Counted from the first letter of the stretch, positions 7,983 to 15,135 are shown. The stretch is DNA of 20,140 nucleotides from an uncultured Catenibacterium sp. (GCA_900540685.1 UQGS01000041.1:1-20140), one strand, 5' to 3'. Numbers and translations: made by a program. The notes: generated by a model from the letters alone, not told the origin.

Positions 7983-8687
7983 ATGGCAACACCACATAAT
8001 GAAGCAAAAAAAGGTGAAATCGCAAAAACAGTCTTAATGCCAGGAGATCCATTACGTGCAAAATATCTGGCAGAAACATATTTAGAAGATGTTGTACAGT
8101 TTAATGCAGTAAGAAATATGTTTGGTTATACAGGAACTTATAAAGGAAAGAAGATTTCTATTATGGGTTCAGGAATGGGTATGCCTTCTATTGGCATCTA
8201 TTCTTATGAATTATTTACACAATATGATGTAGAAAACATCATCCGTATTGGTAGTGCAGGTTCTATGCAGAAGAATGTACATATTAGAGATGTCATTATT
8301 GCCCAGGGATCATGTACAGACTCTAACTTTGCTCATCAATATGAATTACCAGGTACATTCTCAGCTATTTCTTCTTATTCATTACTAGAAAAAGCTGTAT
8401 CTCTTGCGAAAGAAAAGAAGATCAACTATCACGTAGGTAATGTCTTAGCTTCTGATCTCTTCTATCATGCAGATACAACTTCTACAGAAAAATGGTCAAG
8501 AATGGGTGTTCTTGCAGTAGAAATGGAATCTTATGCATTATTCGCAACAGCTGCTTATTTAGGTAAGAACGCTCTTACATTACTTACAATCTCTGATTCT
8601 TTAGTAAATGATGAACCAGAAACCACAGCAGAAGAAAGAGAAAAGACATTTACTGCAATGATGGAAGTCGCATTGGAGATTGCTTGA
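7983..8687 (+). CDS. deoD: Purine nucleoside phosphorylase, DeoD type
   Basis: 234 residues, the standard length of the hexameric DeoD family. It phosphorolyses purine (deoxy)nucleosides to base and (deoxy)ribose-1-phosphate for salvage. Expected residues are visible (numbered with Met): H5, the phosphate-binding R25 in GDPLRAKY, R44, R88 and S91 in RIGSAG, and the catalytic Asp at about 205 in ISDSLV. AAGGAG lies 10 bases before the ATG, overlapping the end of the lipoprotein gene, so it is probably in the same operon. The HAD gene starts on the last base of its stop codon. Confidence 0.96.
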   Translation: MATPHNEAKKGEIAKTVLMPGDPLRAKYLAETYLEDVVQFNAVRNMFGYTGTYKGKKISIMGSGMGMPSIGIYSYELFTQYDVENIIRIGSAGSMQKNVHIRDVIIAQGSCTDSNFAHQYELPGTFSAISSYSLLEKAVSLAKEKKINYHVGNVLASDLFYHADTTSTEKWSRMGVLAVEMESYALFATAAYLGKNALTLLTISDSLVNDEPETTAEEREKTFTAMMEVALEIA

Positions 8688-9298
8688 TGAAACAGAAGTG
8701 TGCTTTTTTTGATTTTGATTATACAATAGCCCATGGTGATTCTATTAGAAAACTATTGTCTTATACCTTAAAGAAGTATCCTTTATCAGTATTCCGTTTT
8801 CTTCCACTTGTTCCTTATGGAATTGGTTATGTATTACACATCTGTTCCATGGAATCAATGAAATCTTGGATTCATTTCCCTTTAGATCTTCTTACAGAAG
8901 AAGAAATTAAGGATTGTTATGAAAAGAAAATTGTCCCTACTTATTATCCACATATGGTGGAAGAAATGAAGAAGAGACAGGAAGAAGGATGTTTGGTATT
9001 TATAGTTACAGCCAGTGCAGAAGCCTATATGCGCTTTAATACACTTCCCTGCGATATATTAATGGGGACAAAAACTAAGATAGAGAATGGACATTATACA
9101 TCTCGCATTATCGGTGAGAACTGTAAAGGTAAGGCAAAGGTGACTAGAATTAATCAATATATGAAGGAACATGATCTAGAAATAGATTATGATCATTCTT
9201 ATGGTTATTCTGATTCCGATTCTGATCTGCCGATGTTGGAGTTGTGCCGTTACCGTTATCGTGTCGATAGAAAAGATGGCCATTTATCAGACTTTTAA
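8687..9298 (+). CDS. HAD-superfamily (IB) phosphatase
   Basis: 203-residue HAD hydrolase of subfamily IB, the phosphoserine-phosphatase-like group. Motif I is FFDFDYT with nucleophile D9 and acid D11. Motif II is the Thr in FIVTASAE, and the C-terminal metal motif is GYSDSDSDLPML. A helical cap lies between. The ATG at 8687 overlaps the deoD stop (TGATG) and has GGAG eight bases upstream. The substrate is unknown; coupling to deoD suggests a nucleotide or sugar-phosphate substrate, but that is inference. The stop codon abuts the terminator. Confidence 0.88.
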   Translation: MKQKCAFFDFDYTIAHGDSIRKLLSYTLKKYPLSVFRFLPLVPYGIGYVLHICSMESMKSWIHFPLDLLTEEEIKDCYEKKIVPTYYPHMVEEMKKRQEEGCLVFIVTASAEAYMRFNTLPCDILMGTKTKIENGHYTSRIIGENCKGKAKVTRINQYMKEHDLEIDYDHSYGYSDSDSDLPMLELCRYRYRVDRKDGHLSDF

Positions 9299-9321
9299 GC
9301 AGCACGTCAGTGCTGCTTTTT
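9298..9321 (+). terminator. Terminator of the reductase-deoD-HAD operon
   Basis: AGCAGCAC (9298-9305), loop GTCA, GTGCTGCT (9310-9317), then a short T-run. Confidence 0.92.
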
Positions 9322-9331
9322 CAAACAGTTC

Positions 9332-9360
9332 TTGAAAAGTATAATTCTCTAGTTTATACT
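9332..9360 (+). promoter_or_regulatory. Sigma-A promoter for alr
   Basis: TTGAAA (9332-9337), 17 bases, TATACT (9355-9360). Each box matches consensus at five of six positions. The predicted transcript start near 9367 leaves about 21 bases of leader with GAGGA just before the ATG. Confidence 0.8.
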
Positions 9361-9387
9361 TTTGATTTAGGAAAAGAGGAATATAAA

Positions 9388-10464
9388 ATGACACGTTATC
9401 GTGATACGTATGCGAAAGTACGTTTAGATTATATTAAAGAAAATGTAGAAACATTATATAAGAAAACTAAAAAGCCTATGGTAGCCATCATTAAAGCGAA
9501 TGCGTATGGACATGGCTATAAGGAAGTGGCTTCTGTTTTAAAGGATGAATCTATTATCCAGATGTTTGCGGTAGCTACTTTAAAGGAAGCTGTAGATTTA
9601 AGAGATTTAGGTGTAAAACAGGATATTCTCGTACTTGGTGCAGTCCCTCTAGATGATCTAGATATTGCGATCAAGAAGAATATCAGCCTCGCTTTATTCT
9701 CTTTTGATTACTTGAATAAGATTAATGAAATGCATCATTATGATGCACCAGTTAAGGTTCATTTAAGTATCGATTCAGGTATGAACAGAATTGGCTTTAA
9801 GACAGAAAAAGAATTTGAACAGGCTATGGAAATGATTGATCCTTCTAAGATTGATGTAGAAGGTATCTTCACTCATTTTGCGACTGCAGATGATTTCTCT
9901 CAGGATGATGAATATGAAAAGCAGCTTGCATTATTTAAGTCTATTGTCGGTAATAATCGTTTTAAATATATTCATTGTGATAACTCAGCAGCTATGATGT
10001 TCCATCATTCAGATTATGGAAATCTCACACGTATAGGTATTGCAATGTATGGTGTAGATCCACGTGGTGAAGAAAATAGTGACTTGAAACAGGCAATGAG
10101 TCTTTATACTAAAGTTGCTATGGTGAAGGTTGTTCCTAAAGGTGAAAAGATTGGTTATGGTATGACTTATACAGCAGATGAAGATCAATATATCGCAACT
10201 TTACCAATTGGTTATGCTGATGGATTTACACGTGCGAACCAGGGCAGAGAAGTCTATATTAATGGACATTACTATCCTGTAGTAGGAAGAGTATGTATGG
10301 ATCAGTGTATGGTGAAGGTCGATGAAAATGTGAAACCTGGGGATGATGTAGAAATCTTTGGAGAACATATCTCACTTGCAAAAATTGCAAAAGAAATCAA
10401 TACAATCCCTTATGAAATTATCTGTCTCATTTCACCAAGAGTGGAGAGAATATATGAAAAGTAG
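9388..10464 (+). CDS. alr: Alanine racemase
   Basis: 358-residue fold-type III PLP enzyme interconverting L- and D-alanine for peptidoglycan. The PLP lysine is K36 in the KANAYGHG motif, and the opposing catalytic tyrosine is Y257 in GYGMTY. GRVCMDQ and the LPIGYADG segment are also typical. The start at 9388 follows GAGGA by seven bases and gives the expected N-terminus; the open frame upstream covers the promoter. It has its own promoter and is followed, with an 11-base overlap, by a small membrane zinc-ribbon gene. Confidence 0.97.
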   Translation: MTRYRDTYAKVRLDYIKENVETLYKKTKKPMVAIIKANAYGHGYKEVASVLKDESIIQMFAVATLKEAVDLRDLGVKQDILVLGAVPLDDLDIAIKKNISLALFSFDYLNKINEMHHYDAPVKVHLSIDSGMNRIGFKTEKEFEQAMEMIDPSKIDVEGIFTHFATADDFSQDDEYEKQLALFKSIVGNNRFKYIHCDNSAAMMFHHSDYGNLTRIGIAMYGVDPRGEENSDLKQAMSLYTKVAMVKVVPKGEKIGYGMTYTADEDQYIATLPIGYADGFTRANQGREVYINGHYYPVVGRVCMDQCMVKVDENVKPGDDVEIFGEHISLAKIAKEINTIPYEIICLISPRVERIYEK

Positions 10465-10771
10465 AAATCAATATGCGAAAACAATTAGAAGAATAGAAAT
10501 CGGTTCTAACTTCTTACTTATTATTGGTATCCTAGTAAGCTTCTTTATGTCATGGGGATTACCTGGTACTATCGGTACAGTCGTACTTTATATCTTGCTT
10601 ATGGCTTATAACTTCCAGTTAATGAAGAGATGTCGCTGTGACTCATGTGGTCATGTAGATGTCTTTACAAAGTCTAGAAGCTTTGTGACTGGTGTAGAAA
10701 AGAGATGTCCAAACTGTAACCATAAGCTAAAGAACGATTTACCACTTAATGAAATTGAATTCAAGGATTAA
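10454..10771 (+). CDS. Small membrane protein with C-terminal zinc ribbon
   Basis: 105 residues, not recognised as a named family. A basic N-terminus is followed by two hydrophobic helices (about 18-33 and 37-54). A cytoplasmic tail then carries two CxxC knuckles, C62-C65 and C85-C88, which should bind one zinc. The ATG at 10454 overlaps the end of alr by 11 bases and has GGAG seven bases upstream, so it is probably translated with alr. A role as an envelope adaptor or assembly factor is possible but not shown. The gene ends at a terminator shared with the convergent recombinase gene. Confidence 0.8.
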   Translation: MKSRNQYAKTIRRIEIGSNFLLIIGILVSFFMSWGLPGTIGTVVLYILLMAYNFQLMKRCRCDSCGHVDVFTKSRSFVTGVEKRCPNCNHKLKNDLPLNEIEFKD

Positions 10772-10802
10772 AAAGATGTCAGTCCTAACGGCTGACATCT
10801 TT
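10772..10802. terminator. Bidirectional terminator
   Basis: AAAGATGTCAG (10772-10782) pairs with CTGACATCTTT (10792-10802). T-runs follow in both directions (TTTATTATT on plus, TTTTTAA on minus). The recombinase stop codon lies in the loop. Confidence 0.9.
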
Positions 10803-11393
10803 ATTATTATATCTTTTTGCGAGTCTCTGGAAGGTTGTATGACTTATTTCCAGCATTCTTCCTGCTTCTCTTAAGCTAATTAAATTATTCTCCCAGAGGT
10901 TATAAATAGAATCAAAGTTTTCAGGAATATCCATGACAGGCCTGCCAAACTTAACACCTTTTTCTTTTGCGATTCTTATCCCTTCAGCCTGTCTTTGTCT
11001 AATATTTTCTCTTTCTATCTGCGCTACATAGGAAAGAATCTGTAAGACTAAATCCGCAATAAACTTACCTGTTAAGCCATTGATCTTATTTCTTGTATCT
11101 AATAGTGGTAGATCAAGTACACTGACATCTACATTCTTATCTTTTGTGAGTATTCTCCACTGTTCAATTATTTCCTCATAATTTCTGCCTAATCGGTCAA
11201 TAGACTTAATATAAACCTCATCACCTGCTTTAAGCTTTCTTAACATCTTCTTATAATTCTTACGTTCAAAATCCTTACCTGACTGCTTATCAATAAACAT
11301 CTTATCTTTATTAATACCCACCTCCTTCATTGCCTCTACCTGTCTATCGATATTCTGTTCTCTAGTAGACACTCTAATATAAGCATATTTCAT
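10785..11393 (-). CDS. Serine recombinase, resolvase/invertase family
   Basis: 202 residues, the usual length of small Tn3-type resolvases and invertases. The catalytic domain starts YIRVST with nucleophile S9. The Arg-rich SIDRLGRN motif and the long E-helix (about 115-140) follow. The C-terminal part (from about 148, GRP onward) is a helix-turn-helix of the Hin/resolvase type. GGAGG precedes the ATG. No transposase, inverted repeats or phage genes are adjacent, so it is either a remnant of mobile DNA or a domesticated recombinase. A degenerate inverted repeat upstream (11428-11455) might be its binding site. Resolvase versus invertase cannot be decided here. Confidence 0.93.
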   Translation of the reverse strand: MKYAYIRVSTREQNIDRQVEAMKEVGINKDKMFIDKQSGKDFERKNYKKMLRKLKAGDEVYIKSIDRLGRNYEEIIEQWRILTKDKNVDVSVLDLPLLDTRNKINGLTGKFIADLVLQILSYVAQIERENIRQRQAEGIRIAKEKGVKFGRPVMDIPENFDSIYNLWENNLISLREAGRMLEISHTTFQRLAKRYNNKDVSR

Positions 11394-11427
11394 ATCTTTA
11401 CCTCCATTAATCAGGATTATACAAAAT

Positions 11428-11455
11428 ATTCACTATTTTAGATGATATTATGAAT
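11428..11455. repeat. Imperfect 12-bp inverted repeat upstream of the recombinase
   Basis: ATTCACTATTTT, 4-base spacer AGAT, GATATTATGAAT; the arms match at 8 of 12 positions after reverse complement. The size and shape fit one resolvase dimer-binding subsite, but the region is AT-rich and a chance match is quite possible. A TATAAT on the minus strand at 11416-11421 may be the recombinase -10. Confidence 0.3.
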
Positions 11456-11476
11456 GATAGGACTATTGCGGGCACG

Positions 11477-11503
11477 AAAAAAGATTGCCTTTTGGGCAAT
11501 CTT
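11477..11503 (-). terminator. Terminator of the thioredoxin-fold gene
   Basis: Minus-strand arms AAGATTGCC and GGCAATCTT with a CAAAA loop, followed by TTTTTT. Confidence 0.9.
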
Positions 11504-11504
11504 C

Positions 11505-11927
11505 TTATAGGTTTGCATTAATAAAATCTTTGAAATAATAGTACTGTAGAGCACCTGAATACTTAGCTTTTACTTTGCCGTCTTTAATAATGAATGTGCA
11601 AGGTGTAGAAACATTCACATTCAATTTCTTATTAAGGTAATCACTAGATTTTCCTTTTGTATCAACATAATAAAGCTTATTTTTTCTATTCTTTGTCTGG
11701 TAAGTTGTCATAACTTCCTGGAAAGACTTCATTGTATTATCAGAACTATCACCTGCAACAACAATAAAGCTATCTTTATTCTCAATTTTCTGTTCAAACT
11801 TTGTGCTTGATAAAGTTGTATAAGTTGCATATGTTGCCTGACGATAAATAAATAATCCAAGGAATACAACAAGTACTAATCCAAAAACACTGATTTCACG
11901 TGCAAATTTCTTGATAAAATCTTTCAT
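11505..11927 (-). CDS. Membrane-anchored thioredoxin-fold protein lacking CxxC
   Basis: 140 residues. One N-terminal transmembrane helix (about 12-29) anchors a thioredoxin-like domain outside the membrane. The first strand FIVVAGDSSDNTMKSF stands where the CxxC would be but contains no cysteine. The cis-Pro region TPCTFIIKDGKV is typical of the fold, with a single Cys just after the Pro. It looks like the accessory thioredoxin-like proteins of Firmicutes (bacteriocin-transport-accessory type), but no bacteriocin gene is near. It cannot act as a normal dithiol oxidoreductase, so a structural or binding role is possible. GGAGG lies 12 bases from the ATG, a long spacing. It has its own promoter and terminator. 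Confidence 0.82.
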   Translation of the reverse strand: MKDFIKKFAREISVFGLVLVVFLGLFIYRQATYATYTTLSSTKFEQKIENKDSFIVVAGDSSDNTMKSFQEVMTTYQTKNRKNKLYYVDTKGKSSDYLNKKLNVNVSTPCTFIIKDGKVKAKYSGALQYYYFKDFINANL

Positions 11928-11952
11928 TATTCTTGTACGCCTCCGTTTAAAT

Positions 11953-11981
11953 ATTGTAGCAAATTCTACCCTTTATGACAA
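11953..11981 (-). promoter_or_regulatory. Promoter of the thioredoxin-fold gene
   Basis: Minus strand: TTGTCA (11976-11981), 17 bases, TACAAT (11953-11958), with an extended TGC before the -10. Strong match. Confidence 0.8.
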
Positions 11982-11992
11982 TATCTTATTGT

Positions 11993-12021
11993 TTCACTTT
12001 AGAGGATAAGAATGGTATAAT
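11993..12021 (+). promoter_or_regulatory. Promoter of ridA
   Basis: TTCACT (11993-11998), 17 bases, TATAAT (12016-12021) with extended TGG. It stands back-to-back with the minus-strand promoter 11 bases away. Confidence 0.75.
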
Positions 12022-12044
12022 AGAAACATTAGGAGGACGTACAA

Positions 12045-12419
12045 ATGACTAAAGTAGTAAAAACAGATAAAGCACCTGGTGCTATTGGACCATATAGCCA
12101 GGGAATTGATATCGGTAATATGATCTTCTTCTCAGGACAGATTCCACTAGATCCTGAAACAGGTGTGATGCCAGAAGGTATCGAAGCACAGACTAGACGT
12201 GCATTAGATAATGTAAAAGGATTACTTGAAAGCCAGGGTCTTACATTCAAGAACGTTGTGAAAACAACTGTATTCTTAGATAATATTGATGATTTCGCAA
12301 CTATGAATGGTATCTATGCCGAATATTTTGAAGAACCTTATCCAGCAAGAAGTGCTGTAGAAGTCGCAAAACTTCCTAAAGGTGCTCTATTAGAAGTAGA
12401 AGTGATTGCAGTAAAATAG
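12045..12419 (+). CDS. ridA: RidA family reactive intermediate deaminase
   Basis: 124 residues, standard RidA (YjgF/YER057c) length. The family hydrolyses reactive enamine/imine intermediates made by PLP enzymes such as threonine dehydratase, releasing 2-oxoacids and ammonia. Conserved features are GPYSQG (Y17), FFSGQIPLDP, the active-site Arg R102 in PARSAVEV, and the acidic C-terminal VEVIAV. AGGAGG lies eight bases before the ATG. The gene is monocistronic by sequence, with its own promoter and a terminator touching the stop codon. Confidence 0.97.
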   Translation: MTKVVKTDKAPGAIGPYSQGIDIGNMIFFSGQIPLDPETGVMPEGIEAQTRRALDNVKGLLESQGLTFKNVVKTTVFLDNIDDFATMNGIYAEYFEEPYPARSAVEVAKLPKGALLEVEVIAVK

Positions 12420-12447
12420 ACTTTCTCATTTGAGAAAGTCTTTTTTT
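12418..12447 (+). terminator. ridA terminator
   Basis: AGACTTTCTC (12418-12427) pairs with GAGAAAGTCT (12432-12441), then seven T. The arm begins inside the stop codon. Confidence 0.93.
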
Positions 12448-12459
12448 ATGCGTAAAACC

Positions 12460-12487
12460 TTGAAAATAATGAGAATTGTGCCATAAT
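12460..12487 (+). promoter_or_regulatory. Promoter of uppP
   Basis: TTGAAA (12460-12465), 16 bases, CATAAT (12482-12487) with extended TGC. Confidence 0.7.
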
Positions 12488-12515
12488 CAAAAAGACAATA
12501 AAAAAGGAGATTATT

Positions 12516-13358
12516 ATGTTACTCTATTTAAAAACTATTTTGTTTGGTATTGTAGAAGGAATCACAGAGTGGTTACCTATCAGTAGTACTGGACATATGA
12601 TTCTATTAAATGAATTTGTGAAATTAGATGTTTCTAAAGATTTCTATTCTATGTTCCAGGTTGTTATTCAGCTAGGGGCTATTCTTGCAGTAGTCGTTAT
12701 CTATTGGAATCAGATCTGGCCATTTAAGAAGAATACAAACCCAATGGTCAAAGGCTTCTTTAAATATGTAGATAGAGATATCTTTGATTTATGGCTAAAG
12801 ATTATCTTTGCATGTATCCCTGCTGCAGTGGTTGGTTTATTATTTGATGATGTATTTGAAGCATTATTCTATAATCCACCATGTGTTGCATTAGCACTTA
12901 TTATCTTTGGTATTGGATTTATCGTAATCGAAAACAGAAATGCATCACTAAGACCTAAAATCAACTCTTTAAAAGCAATCAATGGTAAGACTGCTTTCTT
13001 AATTGGCATGTTCCAGTTAATTGCAGCTATTTTCCCAGGTACATCTCGTTCTGGTGCTACTATTCTTGGTGGATTAATGTTAGGCGTAAGCCGTACAGTG
13101 GCTGCAGAGTTCACATTCTTCTTAGCTATCCCAGTTATGTTTGGGGCAAGCTTATTAAAGCTTGTGAAGTTTGGTCTAGCATTCACAGGAACTCAGCTTG
13201 CAGTATTAGGACTTGGTATGGTTGTTGCCTTTGTATCATCTATTTTAATCATCAAGTTCTTAATGAGCTATATCAAGAAGCATGACTTCAAGGTATTTGG
13301 CTGGTATAGAATTGTATTAGGATTATTAGTACTTGCATATTTCTTTATCATTAAGTAA
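12516..13358 (+). CDS. uppP: Undecaprenyl-diphosphatase UppP (BacA)
   Basis: 280-residue polytopic membrane phosphatase that converts undecaprenyl diphosphate to the monophosphate, recycling the lipid carrier of wall synthesis; the family confers bacitracin tolerance. Both signature motifs are intact: EGITEWLPISSTGH (E14, E18, H27) and PGTSRSGAT with the catalytic Arg R178. About eight hydrophobic segments are visible. GGAG lies six bases before the ATG. The gene stands alone with its own promoter and shares a terminator with the convergent trpS. Confidence 0.97.
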   Translation: MLLYLKTILFGIVEGITEWLPISSTGHMILLNEFVKLDVSKDFYSMFQVVIQLGAILAVVVIYWNQIWPFKKNTNPMVKGFFKYVDRDIFDLWLKIIFACIPAAVVGLLFDDVFEALFYNPPCVALALIIFGIGFIVIENRNASLRPKINSLKAINGKTAFLIGMFQLIAAIFPGTSRSGATILGGLMLGVSRTVAAEFTFFLAIPVMFGASLLKLVKFGLAFTGTQLAVLGLGMVVAFVSSILIIKFLMSYIKKHDFKVFGWYRIVLGLLVLAYFFIIK

Positions 13359-13359
13359 A

Positions 13360-13392
13360 AAAACAATGGCGCGAGCCATTGTTTTATTTTTT
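13360..13392. terminator. Bidirectional terminator between uppP and trpS
   Basis: AAAACAATGGC (13360-13370), loop GCGA, GCCATTGTTTT (13375-13385). T-runs follow on both strands. The trpS stop codon lies in the downstream arm. Confidence 0.93.
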
Positions 13393-14385
13393 CTTAATTG
13401 TAATACCAATCTTTCTTTCTACTTTTGCAAGTTTCTTTCTTGCGATTCTTCTTGCTTTTTCAGCCCCTGCTTCAAGGACATTATCAAGATAATCACCGTC
13501 TAAGATTTCATTATAACGGTCCTGGATTCGTGTCAGTTCATCACCAACTACTTCTGCAAGATCCTTCTTGAATTCTCCATAACCCTTACCTTCATACATT
13601 GTTTCAAGTTCTTCAATAGTCTTACCTGAAATAATAGAATAGATTTCAAGTAAGTTAGAAATACCAGGTTTATTTTCTGGATCAAACTTAACGTGTGAAT
13701 CACTATCAGTGACTGCAGATAAGATCTTCTTCTTAGATACATTAACTGGATCTAAGACATAAATACATCCTTTACCATTTGGTGATGATTTACTCATCTT
13801 CTTAGTAGGATCCTGTAAGTCCATGATACGTCCACCTACTTTAGGAATAATAGGTTCAGGTAATTTGAATGTATCACTATAACGGCTGTTGAAACGTTCT
13901 GCAATATTTCTAGCGAGTTCTACATGCTGTTTCTGGTCTTCTCCTACTGGTACATATTCTGGATCATACATCAAAATATCTGCATTCATTAATGAAGGAT
14001 AGTTGAAGATACCAGCACCAATATGTCCGCCTTTTTCTTCTGCTTCTAGTTTCTTTGATTTATATTGAGTCATACGTGATAATTCACCCATAGAGACCAT
14101 GCATCCTAAATACCATCCAAGCTGAGCATGTTCTAAGACATCACTCTGTAGGAATAATGTGACCTGTTCTGGATCTAATCCTGCCGCAATATATAATGCA
14201 ATCAGGTCTTTAGTATTCTTTCTTAAATCCTTTGGTTCCTGATAAATAGTCATTGAATGAAGATTTGCGACAAAGATAATCATCTCATATTCATTCTGGA
14301 ACTGTACAAAAGGCTTGATTGCGCCAATGTAGTTACCTAAAGTAACACGTCCTGTAGGTTTAATACCACTTAACATTCTTTTCAT
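13384..14385 (-). CDS. trpS: Tryptophanyl-tRNA synthetase
   Basis: 333 residues, the normal length of bacterial TrpRS. It charges tRNA-Trp with tryptophan using ATP. The N-terminus LSGIKPTGRVTLGNYIGA holds the HIGH-like TLGN motif (15-18), and KMSKS is exact at 196-200. The internal GED-Q and helical C-terminal anticodon-binding region are typical. AGGAGG lies nine bases before the ATG. The gene is expressed through a structured leader with a terminator, so tRNA-Trp charging most likely controls transcription. Confidence 0.98.
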   Translation of the reverse strand: MKRMLSGIKPTGRVTLGNYIGAIKPFVQFQNEYEMIIFVANLHSMTIYQEPKDLRKNTKDLIALYIAAGLDPEQVTLFLQSDVLEHAQLGWYLGCMVSMGELSRMTQYKSKKLEAEEKGGHIGAGIFNYPSLMNADILMYDPEYVPVGEDQKQHVELARNIAERFNSRYSDTFKLPEPIIPKVGGRIMDLQDPTKKMSKSSPNGKGCIYVLDPVNVSKKKILSAVTDSDSHVKFDPENKPGISNLLEIYSIISGKTIEELETMYEGKGYGEFKKDLAEVVGDELTRIQDRYNEILDGDYLDNVLEAGAEKARRIARKKLAKVERKIGITIKKK

Positions 14386-14404
14386 TACTTACGTCCTCCT
14401 AAAT

Positions 14405-14431
14405 AAAAAAGGCACGCCCAAAGGACGTGCC
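14405..14431 (-). terminator. Leader terminator of trpS
   Basis: Minus-strand arms GGCACGTCC and GGGCGTGCC with a TTT loop give a 9-bp GC-rich stem (one G-U), followed by TTTTTT. It lies 5 bases before the trpS ribosome-binding site, as expected for an attenuator. Confidence 0.92.
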
Positions 14432-14588
14432 ACCAATGTGTAGTTGTGCTGGTAACGACAGCAGACGTTTCTAACTAATGCTAGAAAAGCTCCCAGAACC
14501 CAATTCATTTCCTATATATGACTCATTTCCACCACCCATGAGCTCTCTATCCATAGTATAAAAAACTACTTATTTCTGTTCATTGCTT
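14405..14588 (-). promoter_or_regulatory. T-box-like tRNA-Trp-responsive leader of trpS
   Basis: Read on the minus strand, the leader has the T-box Stem I signature: AGAGAG (14548-14543), then CUCAU and AUGAG arms enclosing GGGUGGUGGAA. The segment GAAUUGGG (14506-14499) places a Trp codon, UGG, after GAA, as in a specifier loop. A stem-III-like hairpin UUUCUAGC/GUUAGAAA follows. Near the end is GGUGGCAC (14434-14427), matching the T-box core; its UGGC could pair with the GCCA 3' end of tRNA-Trp (discriminator G). The whole leader is only about 185 bases. The canonical antiterminator 3' strand is not evident, because the UGGC core is fused to the terminator arm. Function is inferred. Confidence 0.75.
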
Positions 14589-14593
14589 CTTCC

Positions 14594-14621
14594 ATTATAA
14601 TACAAAATTATGTGAATGCAA
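14594..14621 (-). promoter_or_regulatory. Promoter of the trpS leader
   Basis: Minus strand: TTGCAT (14616-14621), 16 bases, TATAAT (14594-14599). The predicted start near 14587 fits the leader. Confidence 0.65.
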
Positions 14622-14631
14622 CCAATAAACA

Positions 14632-14659
14632 TACACAACCTATGAAAATGATGTATAAT
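14632..14659 (+). promoter_or_regulatory. Promoter of spx
   Basis: TACACA (14632-14637), 16 bases, TATAAT (14654-14659). The -35 is a 4/6 match. It is divergent from the trpS promoter 10 bases away. Confidence 0.6.
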
Positions 14660-14682
14660 AGACACAAGAAAGAGGTGAAATC

Positions 14683-15135
14683 ATGATTAGAATCTACACT
14701 GCACCAAGTTGTGCATCATGCAGAAAAGTCAAGGCATGGCTGAAAGAACATGATATTCCTTATGTAGAAAAGAATATCTTTTCTACAATACTAAGAGAAG
14801 ATGAATTACGTGAATTATTAGAACGAAGTGAGAATGGTACAGATGATATCATTTCTAAACGTTCTAAGATCATCAAAGAAAATAAAGTGGACATTGAAGA
14901 TATGTCTATCAATGAATTGATTCATTTCATTCAGGAGAATCCATCTATCTTAAAACGTCCAATCATGATTGATGAAAGACGTTTCCAGGTAGGATATAAT
15001 GCAGAAGAAATTCGTGCATTTATACCAAGAGAATTGAGAAAATTGGCAGAATGTCAGAAGTTCGACAATTGTCCACAGTTCAGTGCATCTACACTTGTAG
15101 AAGATTATCATCGCAGCAATAAAGCAGGCTTATAG
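14683..15135 (+). CDS. spx: Spx transcriptional regulator with C-terminal extension
   Basis: 150 residues; Spx is usually about 131. Spx binds the RNA polymerase alpha C-terminal domain and reprogrammes transcription under thiol stress. The redox switch CASC sits at C10 and C13. The residues known in B. subtilis Spx to matter for alpha binding and function fall at identical positions: G52, K62 and R92 (RPI). The core runs RPIMIDERRFQVGYN...FIPR as in Spx. After residue 118 a tail of about 30 residues replaces the usual ClpXP-sensed end. It contains two more cysteines, C124 and C130, and ends KAGL, encoded by the arm and loop of the terminator. It has its own promoter and GAGGTGA before the ATG. 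Confidence 0.93.
   Translation: MIRIYTAPSCASCRKVKAWLKEHDIPYVEKNIFSTILREDELRELLERSENGTDDIISKRSKIIKENKVDIEDMSINELIHFIQENPSILKRPIMIDERRFQVGYNAEEIRAFIPRELRKLAECQKFDNCPQFSASTLVEDYHRSNKAGL

Noticed and set aside
12029..12250. Minus-strand frame over the ridA start
   Set aside because: It covers the ridA ribosome-binding site and is antisense to conserved RidA sequence.
12869..13186. 105-codon minus-strand frame within uppP
   Set aside because: It lies antisense to the conserved catalytic part of uppP and has no start signals.
14397..14516. A 39-codon open frame in the trpS leader on the minus strand, starting MNWVLG, as a Trp leader peptide
   Set aside because: It has only one Trp codon near its start and no properly spaced ribosome-binding site, and it runs through the terminator into the trpS ribosome-binding site. 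The T-box landmarks explain the region better.
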